Of a stretch of 64,000 nucleotides of DNA, positions 8,854 through 16,924 are shown piece by piece. How positions within the stretch are numbered: position 1 is the stretch's first letter; each line of letters begins with the position of its first letter. The stretch is from contig NZ_RYFV01000001.1 in the NCBI RefSeq assembly GCF_004104015.1, positions 124,001 through 188,000 of the forward strand, written 5' to 3'. The notes under the pieces were generated by a model. It ran no database searches. It saw only the letters and a program-made list of their open reading frames with translations, and was not told the DNA's origin. This stretch comes from Actinomyces oricola (GTDB lineage: Bacteria > Actinomycetota > Actinomycetes > Actinomycetales > Actinomycetaceae). A program made the position numbers and the translations under genes.

Positions 8854-10292
8854 GCAGACCCGGTCGGCGGCCCACAACCCGGCGCATTATTGGTATTGAA
8901 ACCGAGTACGGCATTACCTGCGCCTCCACCACCGGAGGCCCGCCGCCCCTGGACGCTGACCACGCCGCCCGCCTGCTCTTCGAGCCCATTGTCCAGATGG
9001 GGCGCTCCTCTAACGTTTTCACCCGGGCGGGTGCGCGCCTCTACCTTGATGTGGGGAGTCACCCCGAGTTCGCCACCGCCGAGTGCGACCGGCTCGAGGA
9101 CCTTCTGGCCCAGGACCGGGCCGGGGAGCTCACCATGGCGGACCTGGCGGCTACAGCCAACACCTACTTGGAGCAGGCCGGGATCCGTGGGCGCATCCAC
9201 CTGCTCAAGAACAACCTTGATGCGGTCGGTGCCGGCTTCGGCTGTCACGAGAACTACCTTGTGCCTCGTCGCGGCAACTTCTGGAACGACGCCCGCACCC
9301 TCGTCCCGCACTTGGTGACCCGGCAAATCCTCGTCGGCGCCGGGCATATTCTGACCGGCAATCGTCAGGCCCCGGCCCGCTACGTCTTCTCCCAACGCGC
9401 CAACGACATGTGGGACGCCGTCTCCTCGGCCACCACACGCGCCCGACCCCTGATTAATACCCGCGATGAGCCGCACGCCGATGCCGAGCTCTACCGGCGC
9501 ATGCACGTCATTGTCGGCGATTCCAATATCGCCCAGGGGTCGACCCTGCTCAAGACCGCCGCCATGGACCTGCTCCTGGACTACGTGGAGGCCGGCGGGA
9601 GCCTGACCGACCTCGCCCTGGCCGATCCCATGCGGGCCATCCGCGACACTTGTCACGACCTGAGCGGTACCGTCGCCCTGGAGCGCGCCGATGGGCGCAC
9701 CATCACCCCCATTGAGCTCCAAGCCGAGCACTTGGAGCGGGTGCGCGCCCACGCCGAGGCGAACCTGGATCTCACTGAGCTACAGGCCGCCGCCCTGGAC
9801 CTGTGGGAACGGGGCCTGGAGGCAGTGCGGTCCGGTGATCCGGCACTGGTGTCCACCGAACTCGACTGGGCGGCCAAGCACCGCATCCTCACTCGCTACG
9901 CCGAACGCTCCGGCTGCGAACTCGACGACCCGCGGGTCACCCGCCTGGCCCTGGCCTACCACGACGTCTCTGCCGACCAGGGGCTGCGCACCCGTCTGGA
10001 GGCTACCGGGCTGCTGCGCCGCTTTGTGGACGAGAAGGCCGCCACAGCAGCACGAACAACGCCACCGGCCACGACCCGGGCCCACCTGCGCGGCACCGTG
10101 GTCGGACGCGCCCAAGACCTGCGCCGCGACCTGACCGTCGACTGGGTCAATCTGAAGCTCGACGACGGGAAGAGCTCCCCCGTGGCCCTGCGCGACCCCT
10201 TCGCCGCACTCGATCCGCGCGTCAATGAGATCCTTGAGGCCATGGAGACCGGGGCGGCGCACGCCGCCACGCAAATGCCGGCAGGGATCTGA
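8850..10292 (+). CDS. pafA: Pup-protein ligase PafA
   Basis: Predicted 480 residues. It uses ATP to join the C-terminal glutamate of deamidated Pup to lysine side chains of target proteins. It is a glutamine-synthetase-like fold, with GIETEYGIT at about 15-23, YLDVGSHPEFATAE near 65-80, HLLKNNLDAVG near 118-128 and RPLINTRDEPHADAE near 200-215. The length matches the family and the sequence lacks the Dop loop. It follows pup directly by a four-base overlap. In mycobacteria the prcB and prcA genes sit between pup and pafA; here nothing does. Confidence 0.95.
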   Translation: MSRPGRRPTTRRIIGIETEYGITCASTTGGPPPLDADHAARLLFEPIVQMGRSSNVFTRAGARLYLDVGSHPEFATAECDRLEDLLAQDRAGELTMADLAATANTYLEQAGIRGRIHLLKNNLDAVGAGFGCHENYLVPRRGNFWNDARTLVPHLVTRQILVGAGHILTGNRQAPARYVFSQRANDMWDAVSSATTRARPLINTRDEPHADAELYRRMHVIVGDSNIAQGSTLLKTAAMDLLLDYVEAGGSLTDLALADPMRAIRDTCHDLSGTVALERADGRTITPIELQAEHLERVRAHAEANLDLTELQAAALDLWERGLEAVRSGDPALVSTELDWAAKHRILTRYAERSGCELDDPRVTRLALAYHDVSADQGLRTRLEATGLLRRFVDEKAATAARTTPPATTRAHLRGTVVGRAQDLRRDLTVDWVNLKLDDGKSSPVALRDPFAALDPRVNEILEAMETGAAHAATQMPAGI

Positions 10293-10314
10293 GGGGATCG
10301 CAGGAGGTATGAGC

Positions 10315-11754
10315 ATGGGTGAGCACACCGCGTCCACCGGTGCGTCACAGGGGCGATCCCTTACGCGCCGTCAGCGCCGCGAGCTTGAGCGCTCCAAGCA
10401 GATCCCCGCCGTTGAAGCGGAGGCGCCGGACAACCCGGCGTCGTCTTCGGGGCCGGCGGCGCCACCGGGGCCCTTCTCCGGTGAGCGGCCCGCCTTCCCG
10501 CCCCTGCACGCGTTCGCAGATCCGCAAGCCCCCTCCGGGCCCGCGCCGTCGCCCCCCAGGCGCAGCCTGTCAGCGCCCGCGCCCCCCGAGGCACCGGACT
10601 CCGCCCCCCCGCCCAGGCGGGCCGCTTCAGCATCCTCGCCCAGGCGGGCCACCTCCGCCCCCTCGCCCAGGCGAGCCGCCTCCGCACCTTCCCCGGCGGC
10701 CTCCGAGCCACCGGCGGCACCCCGCGAGCCGCGTGAACCACCGGCGACCACCGGCGCTCAGCGCGCTATTGGCGCCACCCTGGGCCGGCCACGACCTCGA
10801 GGCCATGCAGCCCTGGTGCTGTCCATTATGGTGGCCCTGGCTATTGTCCTGGTGCCGGTGATTATTGTGCGCATGATCGGGCAGTCGGCGAATGTCGCAG
10901 TCCTGGCAGCGGACGCACCATTGAGTTCGGTCATGGAGGTGGCCGGGCGAGTTGGGGCGACCCCGGTCGTCTCCCTCAAGGGGCGACTCGCCCCCGCCTC
11001 CACAGTCACCGTTGACGTCCTCGTTGAGGGCGGGGGCCGCGAGTTGGCCACCGGGGACGCCGTGCTGCTGTCCGTCGCGGTCTTCTCGGGGACGGACGGT
11101 GCAAACCTGACGGGCACGGCCTCCGGCACACGGATCTACCGGGGCAGCCTCAGTGCGGAGAACCTGGGGGACACCCTGGCGAATGCGGTCACCGGTGCAA
11201 CGGAGGGGACCCGCGTGGTCCTGCGTGCGCCGGTGACCATGAACAATGGGCAGCACGCCACTGAGATCACGGTTGTTGATGTACTGCCCACCATTGCCCA
11301 GGGCCAGGAGGTGACCGCCGACCCTGCTATGCCCGCGGTCTCCATGGGGGAGGATGAGCAGGTCGCGATCTCGGTGGCGGGCCTGCCGGTGCCCACGCGT
11401 TCCAGCGCCGCCTTCCTCATTCAGGGCAACGGGGCCCAGGTCACCGCCGACTCCACCGTCATCGCCCGCTACGCCACGGTGAGCTGGGCGGATGGCACCG
11501 TGCGTGCGAGCACCTACGGGGCCACAACCGTTCCCACCACCATCAATATGGCCGACACCATGTCCGGCATCGCCGAGCACCTTGTAGACGTCCCAGTGGG
11601 CAGCCGTGTCGTCCTCGCCCTGCCCGCGGACCAGGCCCGCGGCGACGAGGCCATGGCGGTGGTCATTGATGTGCTCGCCATCGCTGACGCCTCCGACCTG
11701 GCCCCTGCCAGCGGGGACCCGCGTGTAGCGGTCACGCCCAACGCCGCATCCTGA
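10315..11754 (+). CDS. FKBP-type peptidyl-prolyl isomerase-like membrane protein, degenerate
   Basis: Predicted 479 residues. The N-terminal 160 residues are Pro/Ala/Ser/Arg-rich and include tandem PRRAASAPS units (10600-10690). One transmembrane helix follows (about 164-189), with an extracellular region of two FKBP-like domains (about 230-325 and 362-458). Each ends in the family pattern G(T/S)RVVL.., and the second runs into AVVIDVLAI. The aromatic pocket residues of active FKBPs are mostly missing, so isomerase activity is doubtful. AGGAGG lies seven bases before the ATG at 10315; the ATG at 10309 is too close to it. FKBP-like genes commonly follow pafA in actinobacteria. Confidence 0.65.
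   Translation: MGEHTASTGASQGRSLTRRQRRELERSKQIPAVEAEAPDNPASSSGPAAPPGPFSGERPAFPPLHAFADPQAPSGPAPSPPRRSLSAPAPPEAPDSAPPPRRAASASSPRRATSAPSPRRAASAPSPAASEPPAAPREPREPPATTGAQRAIGATLGRPRPRGHAALVLSIMVALAIVLVPVIIVRMIGQSANVAVLAADAPLSSVMEVAGRVGATPVVSLKGRLAPASTVTVDVLVEGGGRELATGDAVLLSVAVFSGTDGANLTGTASGTRIYRGSLSAENLGDTLANAVTGATEGTRVVLRAPVTMNNGQHATEITVVDVLPTIAQGQEVTADPAMPAVSMGEDEQVAISVAGLPVPTRSSAAFLIQGNGAQVTADSTVIARYATVSWADGTVRASTYGATTVPTTINMADTMSGIAEHLVDVPVGSRVVLALPADQARGDEAMAVVIDVLAIADASDLAPASGDPRVAVTPNAAS
10600..10690 (+). repeat. Tandem 27-bp coding repeat (PRRAASAPS units)
   Basis: At least three imperfect copies of a 27-base unit encode PRRA(A/T)SA(P/S)S within the N-terminal tail of the FKBP-like protein. 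Confidence 0.7.
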
Positions 11755-11829
11755 CCCTATTCCGACCATCGCCGGGCCCCGGCATAGGCCCGGCATAGGC
11801 GGCCCCGGTACAGATAGACGGCGCGGCTC

Positions 11830-11854
11830 GGCGCCCCGCCGTCAATGGGGCGCC
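11830..11854. terminator. Hairpin between convergent genes
   Basis: GGCGCCCC (11830-11837) pairs with GGGGCGCC (11847-11854) around a nine-base loop. There is no T-run, so it is only a possible terminator for the FKBP-like and kinase genes. Confidence 0.4.
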
Positions 11855-11857
11855 GGC

Positions 11858-12463
11858 TCAGTCGGGGACGATGACAGCGCCCGGCGTGTAGGCAGAAACG
11901 CCCTGCCAGGATCGTGCAACCCCCGCCTCCTGACGCTCCCAGGAAGAAACGTCCCAGTCGTAGCCGTCGCGCTCCACTACCCGGGCGTGACGCAGGGGCG
12001 CCGGCGCGCACACGAGCACCCGCAGCACTATGAGATGCCCCAGATCCTGGGCCGCCGCGGCCAATGCCCCGCAACCCTCGACAATAAGGACGCCCCCGGC
12101 GGGCAGCGCCATGCAGTGCACGGGGCCCGGCCGCATGGCCCTCCAATCCCACGTCCGCAGCCGCGCAACCTCACCGCGGTCCATGGCCGCCAGGGCCTGG
12201 CGACACTCTTGGACGCCGTCGGCGAGTCGGTCCCAGCCGGGGACCAGCGCCTCGACCTCCAGGAGCTCCGTCCGCAGGTCGGCCAGCGCCTCGACCAGCT
12301 GGTGCGCCAGCCACGACTTGCCCGAGCCGGTCATGCCGTCCACAGCCACGACCAGCCCGCGGGCCGGAAGCACCTGCGGCTCAGGGGCGCGCAGGGCGGT
12401 GCGCACTGCCCGCCCCAGGACCGCCGCCGCGTCCCCGGCAGAGATCCTCTGTGCTGGAGTCAT
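11858..12463 (-). CDS. P-loop nucleotide kinase-like protein (uridine kinase superfamily)
   Basis: Predicted 201 residues. The P-loop GMTGSGKS is at 43-50, preceded by the beta strand LVVAVD. A central [28 protein letters not shown] segment resembles the substrate region and the second beta strand of uridine/pantothenate-type kinases. The substrate cannot be assigned. The ATG at 12461-12463 follows, on its own strand, TAGCCT (12470-12475) by six bases and lacks a ribosome site, so it is probably leaderless. It is divergent from hisF and convergent with the FKBP-like gene. It is not part of the his operon. Confidence 0.65.
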   Translation of the reverse strand: MTPAQRISAGDAAAVLGRAVRTALRAPEPQVLPARGLVVAVDGMTGSGKSWLAHQLVEALADLRTELLEVEALVPGWDRLADGVQECRQALAAMDRGEVARLRTWDWRAMRPGPVHCMALPAGGVLIVEGCGALAAAAQDLGHLIVLRVLVCAPAPLRHARVVERDGYDWDVSSWERQEAGVARSWQGVSAYTPGAVIVPD

Positions 12464-12469
12464 GGCCCC

Positions 12470-12475
12470 AGGCTA
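12470..12475 (-). promoter_or_regulatory. -10 element (TAGCCT) of leaderless kinase gene
   Basis: On the minus strand TAGCCT ends six bases before the start codon at 12463. Confidence 0.6.
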
Positions 12476-12624
12476 GAGGGCGTGGGCGTGGCGCGCTGCC
12501 GGCTCCGGGCGCGCCGAAGCGTTCGGCATCGCACGGCCGAGGCGTTCGGGGCCCGCCCCGCGCTAGTCTGGCGGAGTTCTCGCCCGCTTCCGGCGGGCGC
12601 ACGCCCGAACCCAGGAGCCCCCAC

Positions 12625-13395
12625 ATGAGCGTCGCCATCCGCGTCATCCCCTGCCTCGACGTCAAGGACGGACGCGTGGTCAAGGGCGTCAACTTCAAGG
12701 GCCTGCGCGACGCGGGGGACCCCGTCGAGCTCGCCCGACGCTACGACGCCCAGGGCGCCGACGAAATCACCTTCCTCGATGTTTCCGCCTCCTCCGAGGG
12801 GCGCGCCACCATGATGGACGTCGTCTCGGCTACTGCGGAGCAGGTCTTCGTGCCGCTGACCGTGGGCGGGGGAGTGCGCAGCGTCGAGGACGTCGACCGG
12901 CTCCTGCGCGCCGGAGCGGACAAGGTGGGTATCAACACTGCGGCACTCGCCCGCCCTGAGCTCCTGGCTGAGGTCGCCGGGCGTTTCGGCAGTCAGGTCG
13001 TGGTTCTCTCCGTGGACGCGCGCCGCTGCCCGGAGGGGGTGACGACACCTTCCGGCTATGAAGTCACCACCCATGGCGGGACCCGCTCCACGGGCCTTGA
13101 CGCCGTGGCCTGGGCGGCACGGGCCGCCGAGCTGGGCGTCGGGGAGATCCTGCTGAACTCCATGGATGCTGACGGCGTCACCGGCGGCTTCGATCTGCAG
13201 ATGCTTGACGATGTGCGCCGCGAGGTACATGTGCCCCTTATCGCCTCCGGGGGCGCGGGACGACCCGAGGACTTCGCCGCCGCCGCCGACCATGGCGCGG
13301 ACGCGGTGCTGGCCGCCAGTGTCTTCCACTACGGCACCATGACCATCAGCCAGGCGAAGAAGGCCCTACGTGATGCCGGACACCCGGTGCGCTAG
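12625..13395 (+). CDS. hisF: Imidazole glycerol phosphate synthase, cyclase subunit HisF
   Basis: Predicted 256-residue (beta/alpha)8 barrel. With HisH it closes the imidazole ring, giving imidazole glycerol phosphate and AICAR in histidine synthesis. The catalytic Asp pair is present: [12 protein letters not shown] at the N-terminus (Asp 11 equivalent) and SVDARR (Asp 130 equivalent). Phosphate-binding motifs VGGGVRS and IASGGAG are intact. AGGAG lies eight bases before the ATG. A likely -10, TAGTCT near 12563, leaves a short leader. hisH and hisA are not in this window, so the his genes are split; hisI lies three genes downstream. Confidence 0.95.
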   Translation: MSVAIRVIPCLDVKDGRVVKGVNFKGLRDAGDPVELARRYDAQGADEITFLDVSASSEGRATMMDVVSATAEQVFVPLTVGGGVRSVEDVDRLLRAGADKVGINTAALARPELLAEVAGRFGSQVVVLSVDARRCPEGVTTPSGYEVTTHGGTRSTGLDAVAWAARAAELGVGEILLNSMDADGVTGGFDLQMLDDVRREVHVPLIASGGAGRPEDFAAAADHGADAVLAASVFHYGTMTISQAKKALRDAGHPVR

Positions 13396-13611
13396 GCGGG
13401 TAACGTCCTGCCGCGTTTTGCGGAAAGATACGGGGAGTACTCCCCATCTTCTGTGCGGCCTCGTGCACTAGGGGCAGGAGACTGGTGTGTAGGGTGTGTC
13501 TGGCCATGTGCAAGGGAACACCATGAGACGGTACCCTCACCGCAGGTGGCGTGTCGCCGTATGTCCGGTGTTCCACCCGGCTCCCTCAACCAACTGACAG
13601 GAAGCACGACT
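13396..13611 (+). other. hisF-DUF4190 intergenic region
   Basis: It contains the palindrome GGGGAGTACTCCCC (13432-13445) and a possible -10 TAGGGT near 13493, which would give a leader of about 110 bases for the next gene. I see no riboswitch core. Confidence 0.4.
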
Positions 13612-13977
13612 ATGACAAGCTATGACCCGAACCAGAATCCCTATGGCGGCCAGGGCGGAGACCCGAACGCCTACCCTCAGGGCGCCGGCGGCATGTACGC
13701 CCCCGGCGTGAGCCCCTTCACCCAGTCCACCGAGAAGAACAGCCTGGGCGGATGGGCCCTGGGGCTGGGCATTGCCAGTATCGTGTGCTGCGGCCTCTTC
13801 ACCGGCATCCCGGCCCTCATCTGCGGATTCATGGGCATGCAGGCCGCCAATGAGGGGCGCGCCACGAACAAGGGCATGGCCATCGCCGGCATGGTTCTGG
13901 GCGGACTTTCCATTGTGTGGACCATTATTGCGATCTCTTCGGGTCTACTCACCGGCATCCTCAACAGCGGTTCCTGA
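13612..13977 (+). CDS. DUF4190 domain membrane protein
   Basis: Predicted 121 residues. A Gln/Asn/Gly/Tyr-rich soluble N-terminus (about 1-45) precedes two hydrophobic segments (about 46-75 and 85-115) joined by QAANEGRATNKGMAIAGMVLG, the hallmark loop of DUF4190. The function of this family is unknown; it is often found next to DUF2752 proteins, as here. The ATG at 13612 follows AGGAAG by about nine bases. Confidence 0.8.
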   Translation: MTSYDPNQNPYGGQGGDPNAYPQGAGGMYAPGVSPFTQSTEKNSLGGWALGLGIASIVCCGLFTGIPALICGFMGMQAANEGRATNKGMAIAGMVLGGLSIVWTIIAISSGLLTGILNSGS

Positions 13978-14025
13978 CGGGTTCGGCCCTGCATGCGCAA
14001 TGGCGCACTCCCCGATGCCACGGTC

Positions 14026-14451
14026 ATGAGCCACCGGCCCCCGGGCCGGGCCCTCACCAAGGCGCTCATCGGTCTATCGCTAGTGCCAAGTGCCGCCCTC
14101 ATTGTGCCGGGCCTGCTGCCCGCCACGGGGGCGCGCCCGGACCTGTGCATCCTGCACCGGGTGACCGGCATGTGGTGCCCCCTGTGCGGCGGCACCCGTG
14201 CCACTGGTGCGCTGCTGCGCGGCGATCTGACTGAAGCACTGGGCTACAACGCCTTCGCCCTGGTCACTGATGTGATCCTCGCGCTGGTGCTCTTGCGCTG
14301 GCTGCTCGCATGGCGCAGGGGCGGGAGCCGGGCACTGGTTTCACAGCGCGAGCTCATCGCCTACTGCGTCCTGGCGTCCACTTTCGCGGTCGTGCGCAAC
14401 CTGCCGGGCATGTGGGTCTATCTTGGCCCCCTGCTCGGCCCCGCCGGTTGA
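14026..14451 (+). CDS. DUF2752 membrane protein
   Basis: Predicted 141 residues with three or four transmembrane helices. The signature [17 protein letters not shown] (about residues 48-64), followed by an AFAL segment, is typical of DUF2752, whose function is unknown. The Cys pair may bind metal or form a disulphide. The start is uncertain: ATG 14026 begins the conserved part, and an in-frame ATG at 13993 adds eleven residues. It lies 48 bases after the DUF4190 gene and is probably co-transcribed with it. Confidence 0.75.
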   Translation: MSHRPPGRALTKALIGLSLVPSAALIVPGLLPATGARPDLCILHRVTGMWCPLCGGTRATGALLRGDLTEALGYNAFALVTDVILALVLLRWLLAWRRGGSRALVSQRELIAYCVLASTFAVVRNLPGMWVYLGPLLGPAG

Positions 14452-14480
14452 AACACCGTCCCCGACCAGGCCGCGCAGGC

Positions 14481-14531
14481 CGACGTCGCCTGTTCCGGCG
14501 CCGCACTCCGGCGCCGGAACAGGCGACGTCG
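14481..14531. terminator. Perfect 23-bp stem hairpin before hisI
   Basis: CGACGTCGCCTGTTCCGGCG plus CCG (14481-14503) pairs without mismatch with 14509-14531 around a five-base loop. There is no T-run. It separates the DUF2752 gene from hisI and probably terminates the former. Confidence 0.65.
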
Positions 14532-14549
14532 TCGTGTCACAATGCCCGC

Positions 14550-14960
14550 ATGACTCCTGCCAGCGCCCCCACGGACACCCTCCCCGGGGAAGGCCCCCTG
14601 CCCGTTGAGCTCACCGAGCGTCTCAAACGCGACCCCCAAGGGCTGGTTTGCGCCGTCATTCAGCAGCATGACACCCGTGAGGTGCTCATGGTCGGGTGGA
14701 TGGACGACGAGGCCCTGCGGCGCACCCTGACCCAGGGGCGCGTCACCTTCTGGTCCCGTTCCCGGGGCGAGTACTGGCGCAAGGGGGACACCTCCGGCCA
14801 CTACCAGTACGTCAAGGCAGTCCACATGGACTGCGACGGCGACGCCCTGCTGGTCGAGGTGGACCAGGTGGGGGCTGCCTGCCATACCGGTGCGCGCACC
14901 TGCTTCCTGGCCGGCGGGGACCTGGGCGCCACTGTCGGGGAGCGGCCGGCCACGTCCTGA
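14550..14960 (+). CDS. hisI: Phosphoribosyl-AMP cyclohydrolase HisI
   Basis: Predicted 136 residues. It opens the purine ring of phosphoribosyl-AMP in the third step of histidine synthesis and needs zinc and magnesium. Family motifs are present: [32 protein letters not shown], the acidic metal site DCDGDALL and zinc-binding cysteines in [10 protein letters not shown]. There is no fused HisE domain. The ATG at 14550 is preceded six bases upstream by CACAAT, a weaker version of the window's -10/start pattern, and lies just after a strong hairpin, so it probably starts its own transcript. Confidence 0.93.
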   Translation: MTPASAPTDTLPGEGPLPVELTERLKRDPQGLVCAVIQQHDTREVLMVGWMDDEALRRTLTQGRVTFWSRSRGEYWRKGDTSGHYQYVKAVHMDCDGDALLVEVDQVGAACHTGARTCFLAGGDLGATVGERPATS

Positions 14961-15040
14961 GAGCCCGGACCGCGGATTTGCCTCACGGCCCGCCCGCCGA
15001 CGACGATGGCGTCATTGGCGCTAACGCGGAAGGTGCACGC

Positions 15041-15865
15041 ATGATCGGTTTCGAGGACCTGACCCTCGCAGCGCGCGCGGCCGTCGCCGTCCGCGAGCAA
15101 CTCGTCCCCCTGAGCGAGTTGCGCCGCCTGGTGCACAGTTGCCCCACCGCACAAGACGCCGCCGCCATTCTGCGCACCTCCGGCCGCGCAGTCTCCGTGA
15201 TCGCAGAGGTCAAGCGGGCCACCGCCACCTTCGCAGACCTCTCAGGAGTCGGAGACCCCGGCGTCCTCGCCCGTTTCTACGAGGCCGGGGGCGCCGCCTG
15301 CGTTTCCGTGGTCACCGAGCCCTCACGGGCCCACGGCAGCCTGGCGGACCTCAATGCCGTGCGCGCCGCCGTCGAGGCCCCGGTCCTGGTTAACGACGTT
15401 ATTGTCACCCCCTACCAAGTCCACGAGGCGCGCGCCCATGGTGCGGACCTGCTCACGCTCGACGCCCGCCTGGAGCCCATTGTGCTGGAGTCCCTGATTG
15501 AGCGCACCCACTCCCTGGGGATGCTCGCCGTGGTCGAGGCCCACTCCCGCCGGGAGGCGATTACGGCAGCGGAGTCGGGGGGACGGGCCATCGCCGTGGA
15601 CGCCCGCGACCCCCGGACCCTGCGAGTGGACCGCTGCCGCTTCGAACAGGTTGCCGAGGTCCTGCCCCGGTCCATTATCCGTATCGCCGCGGGCGGCGTG
15701 CGCGGCCCTCACGACGTCATGCGCTACGCCCGCTCCGGGGCCGACGTGGTCCTCGTGGGTGAGGCCGTGATCCGCTCGGCCGACCCCCAGCGCTTCGTCG
15801 CCGAGCTCGTCGCCGCGGGCAGCCACCCGGCCCTCCTGCCCCCCGCCCACCGAGAGGTTCTTTGA
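15041..15865 (+). CDS. TrpC-like protein with lost indole-glycerol-phosphate synthase active site
   Basis: Predicted 274 residues that align along their whole length with indole-3-glycerol phosphate synthase (compare VIAEVKRA, TPYQVHEARAHGAD, VLVGEAV). Yet key residues differ: the general-acid Lys of (R/C)KDF is Asn118 in LVNDV; the Asn of VNARDL is Asp187 in VDARDP; the Glu-Ser of AESG is Ala217-Gly218 in AAGG. Glu56, Lys58 and Glu166 remain. The classical reaction therefore looks impossible, and the role is unknown. GGAAGG precedes the ATG. It sits between hisI and lgt, where many actinobacteria carry trpE-trpC-trpB-trpA; only this relic remains. Confidence 0.75.
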   Translation: MIGFEDLTLAARAAVAVREQLVPLSELRRLVHSCPTAQDAAAILRTSGRAVSVIAEVKRATATFADLSGVGDPGVLARFYEAGGAACVSVVTEPSRAHGSLADLNAVRAAVEAPVLVNDVIVTPYQVHEARAHGADLLTLDARLEPIVLESLIERTHSLGMLAVVEAHSRREAITAAESGGRAIAVDARDPRTLRVDRCRFEQVAEVLPRSIIRIAAGGVRGPHDVMRYARSGADVVLVGEAVIRSADPQRFVAELVAAGSHPALLPPAHREVL

Positions 15866-16870
15866 GTGCCCACCATTCTCACCGCCGATCTCACCGCCGC
15901 CCTGGCCACGGCAATCGCCGGCCCGCGGCCGACCTCCCTGCCCAGCCCCTCGCAGGGGGTGTGGTACCTGGGTCCCATCCCACTGCGCGCCTACGCCCTG
16001 TGCATCCTGGCCGGGGTGGCCGTAGCCGTATGGTGGACCGACAAGCGCTACCGGGCCCGCGGGGGAGGGGCCGAGCAGGTTCTCGACGTCGCTCTCCTCT
16101 CCGTTCCCATTGGCATTCTGGGGGCGCGCGCCTACCACGTCATCACCTCCCCGGACGCCTACTTCGGGCCCGACGGCGACCCCGTGCGCATTGTGCAGAT
16201 TTGGAACGGGGGCCTGGGCATCTGGGGAGGCGTCGCAGCGGGGCTGGCGGCCGCTGCCTGGCTGCTGCACCGTCGGCGTCTGCGCCCCGCCCCGCTCTTC
16301 GACGCCGCCGCCCCAGCCCTACTGGTGGCCCAAGCCATTGGGAGGGTGGGCAACTGGTTCAACCAGGAACTCTTCGGCGGCCCCACCACCCTGCCCTGGG
16401 GCCTGCAGATCGACGCCGCCCACCGGCCGAAGGGCTACGCGCCCGGCACCCTGTTCCACCCGACCTTCCTTTACGAGGCCCTGTGGAACCTGGCCGGCGC
16501 CGCGGCACTGGTGGCCTTGGACCGGCGCCTGCGCGCCCGGGGCGGAGCCAGTGGCGGACGGGTGCTGTGGGCCTACCTGGTGGTCTACACCCTGGGTCGG
16601 GTGTGGATCGAGGGCCTGCGGGTCGATGAGGCCCAGATTGTGCTGGGAGTGCGCCTCAATGTGTGGACCTCCATTTTGGTCATGGTGGTCGGCGTCATCG
16701 GCTTCCTGGTCACCTCACGCCGCGGCCCCAGCGACCAGATCCACCGCACCGCCCAGGATGCCCCGGCCCCTGGGGCGGGGGACCCCACCGCTCCGGCCCC
16801 CGGGGCGAAAGACACCTCCCACGAGACCGCCGACAGCGGGGAGAACCCGGTGACAACGCTCCCAACCTGA
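15866..16870 (+). CDS. lgt: Prolipoprotein diacylglyceryl transferase Lgt
   Basis: Predicted 334-residue membrane enzyme that transfers diacylglycerol from phosphatidylglycerol to the lipobox Cys of prolipoproteins, the first step of lipoprotein maturation. About seven transmembrane helices. The catalytic His lies in RAYHVITS and the signature GRVGNWFNQELFGGPT begins near residue 159. The last 55 residues are an Ala/Pro-rich cytoplasmic tail. The GTG start directly follows the TrpC-like stop, with GAGAGG upstream, so the two genes are one transcript. The window's own Tat lipoprotein (27905-28600) is a possible substrate. Confidence 0.94.
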   Translation: MPTILTADLTAALATAIAGPRPTSLPSPSQGVWYLGPIPLRAYALCILAGVAVAVWWTDKRYRARGGGAEQVLDVALLSVPIGILGARAYHVITSPDAYFGPDGDPVRIVQIWNGGLGIWGGVAAGLAAAAWLLHRRRLRPAPLFDAAAPALLVAQAIGRVGNWFNQELFGGPTTLPWGLQIDAAHRPKGYAPGTLFHPTFLYEALWNLAGAAALVALDRRLRARGGASGGRVLWAYLVVYTLGRVWIEGLRVDEAQIVLGVRLNVWTSILVMVVGVIGFLVTSRRGPSDQIHRTAQDAPAPGAGDPTAPAPGAKDTSHETADSGENPVTTLPT

Positions 16871-16875
16871 GACGA

Positions 16876-16911
16876 TTGACGCCCGCCCCTCCTCACGAGG
16901 GCGGGCGTCAA
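16876..16911. terminator. Hairpin terminator after lgt
   Basis: TTGACGCCCGCCC (16876-16888) pairs perfectly with 16899-16911 around a ten-base loop. There is no T-run. It ends one base before the pyk -10 element. Confidence 0.65.
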
Positions 16912-16912
16912 C

Positions 16913-16918
16913 TAGCAT
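16913..16918 (+). promoter_or_regulatory. -10 element (TAGCAT) of leaderless pyk
   Basis: TAGCAT ends six bases before the pyk ATG; the region between has no ribosome site. Confidence 0.6.
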
Positions 16919-16924
16919 GGGGCC

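Noticed and set aside
13432-13445. GGGGAGTACTCCCC palindrome resembling the start of a yybP-ykoY riboswitch
   Set aside because: The other conserved blocks (CGTCATCAC and the GAGACC strand) are missing, so only a palindrome can be claimed.
15041-15865. Annotation as functional trpC
   Set aside because: The catalytic residues are replaced at several positions; the symbol would mislead.
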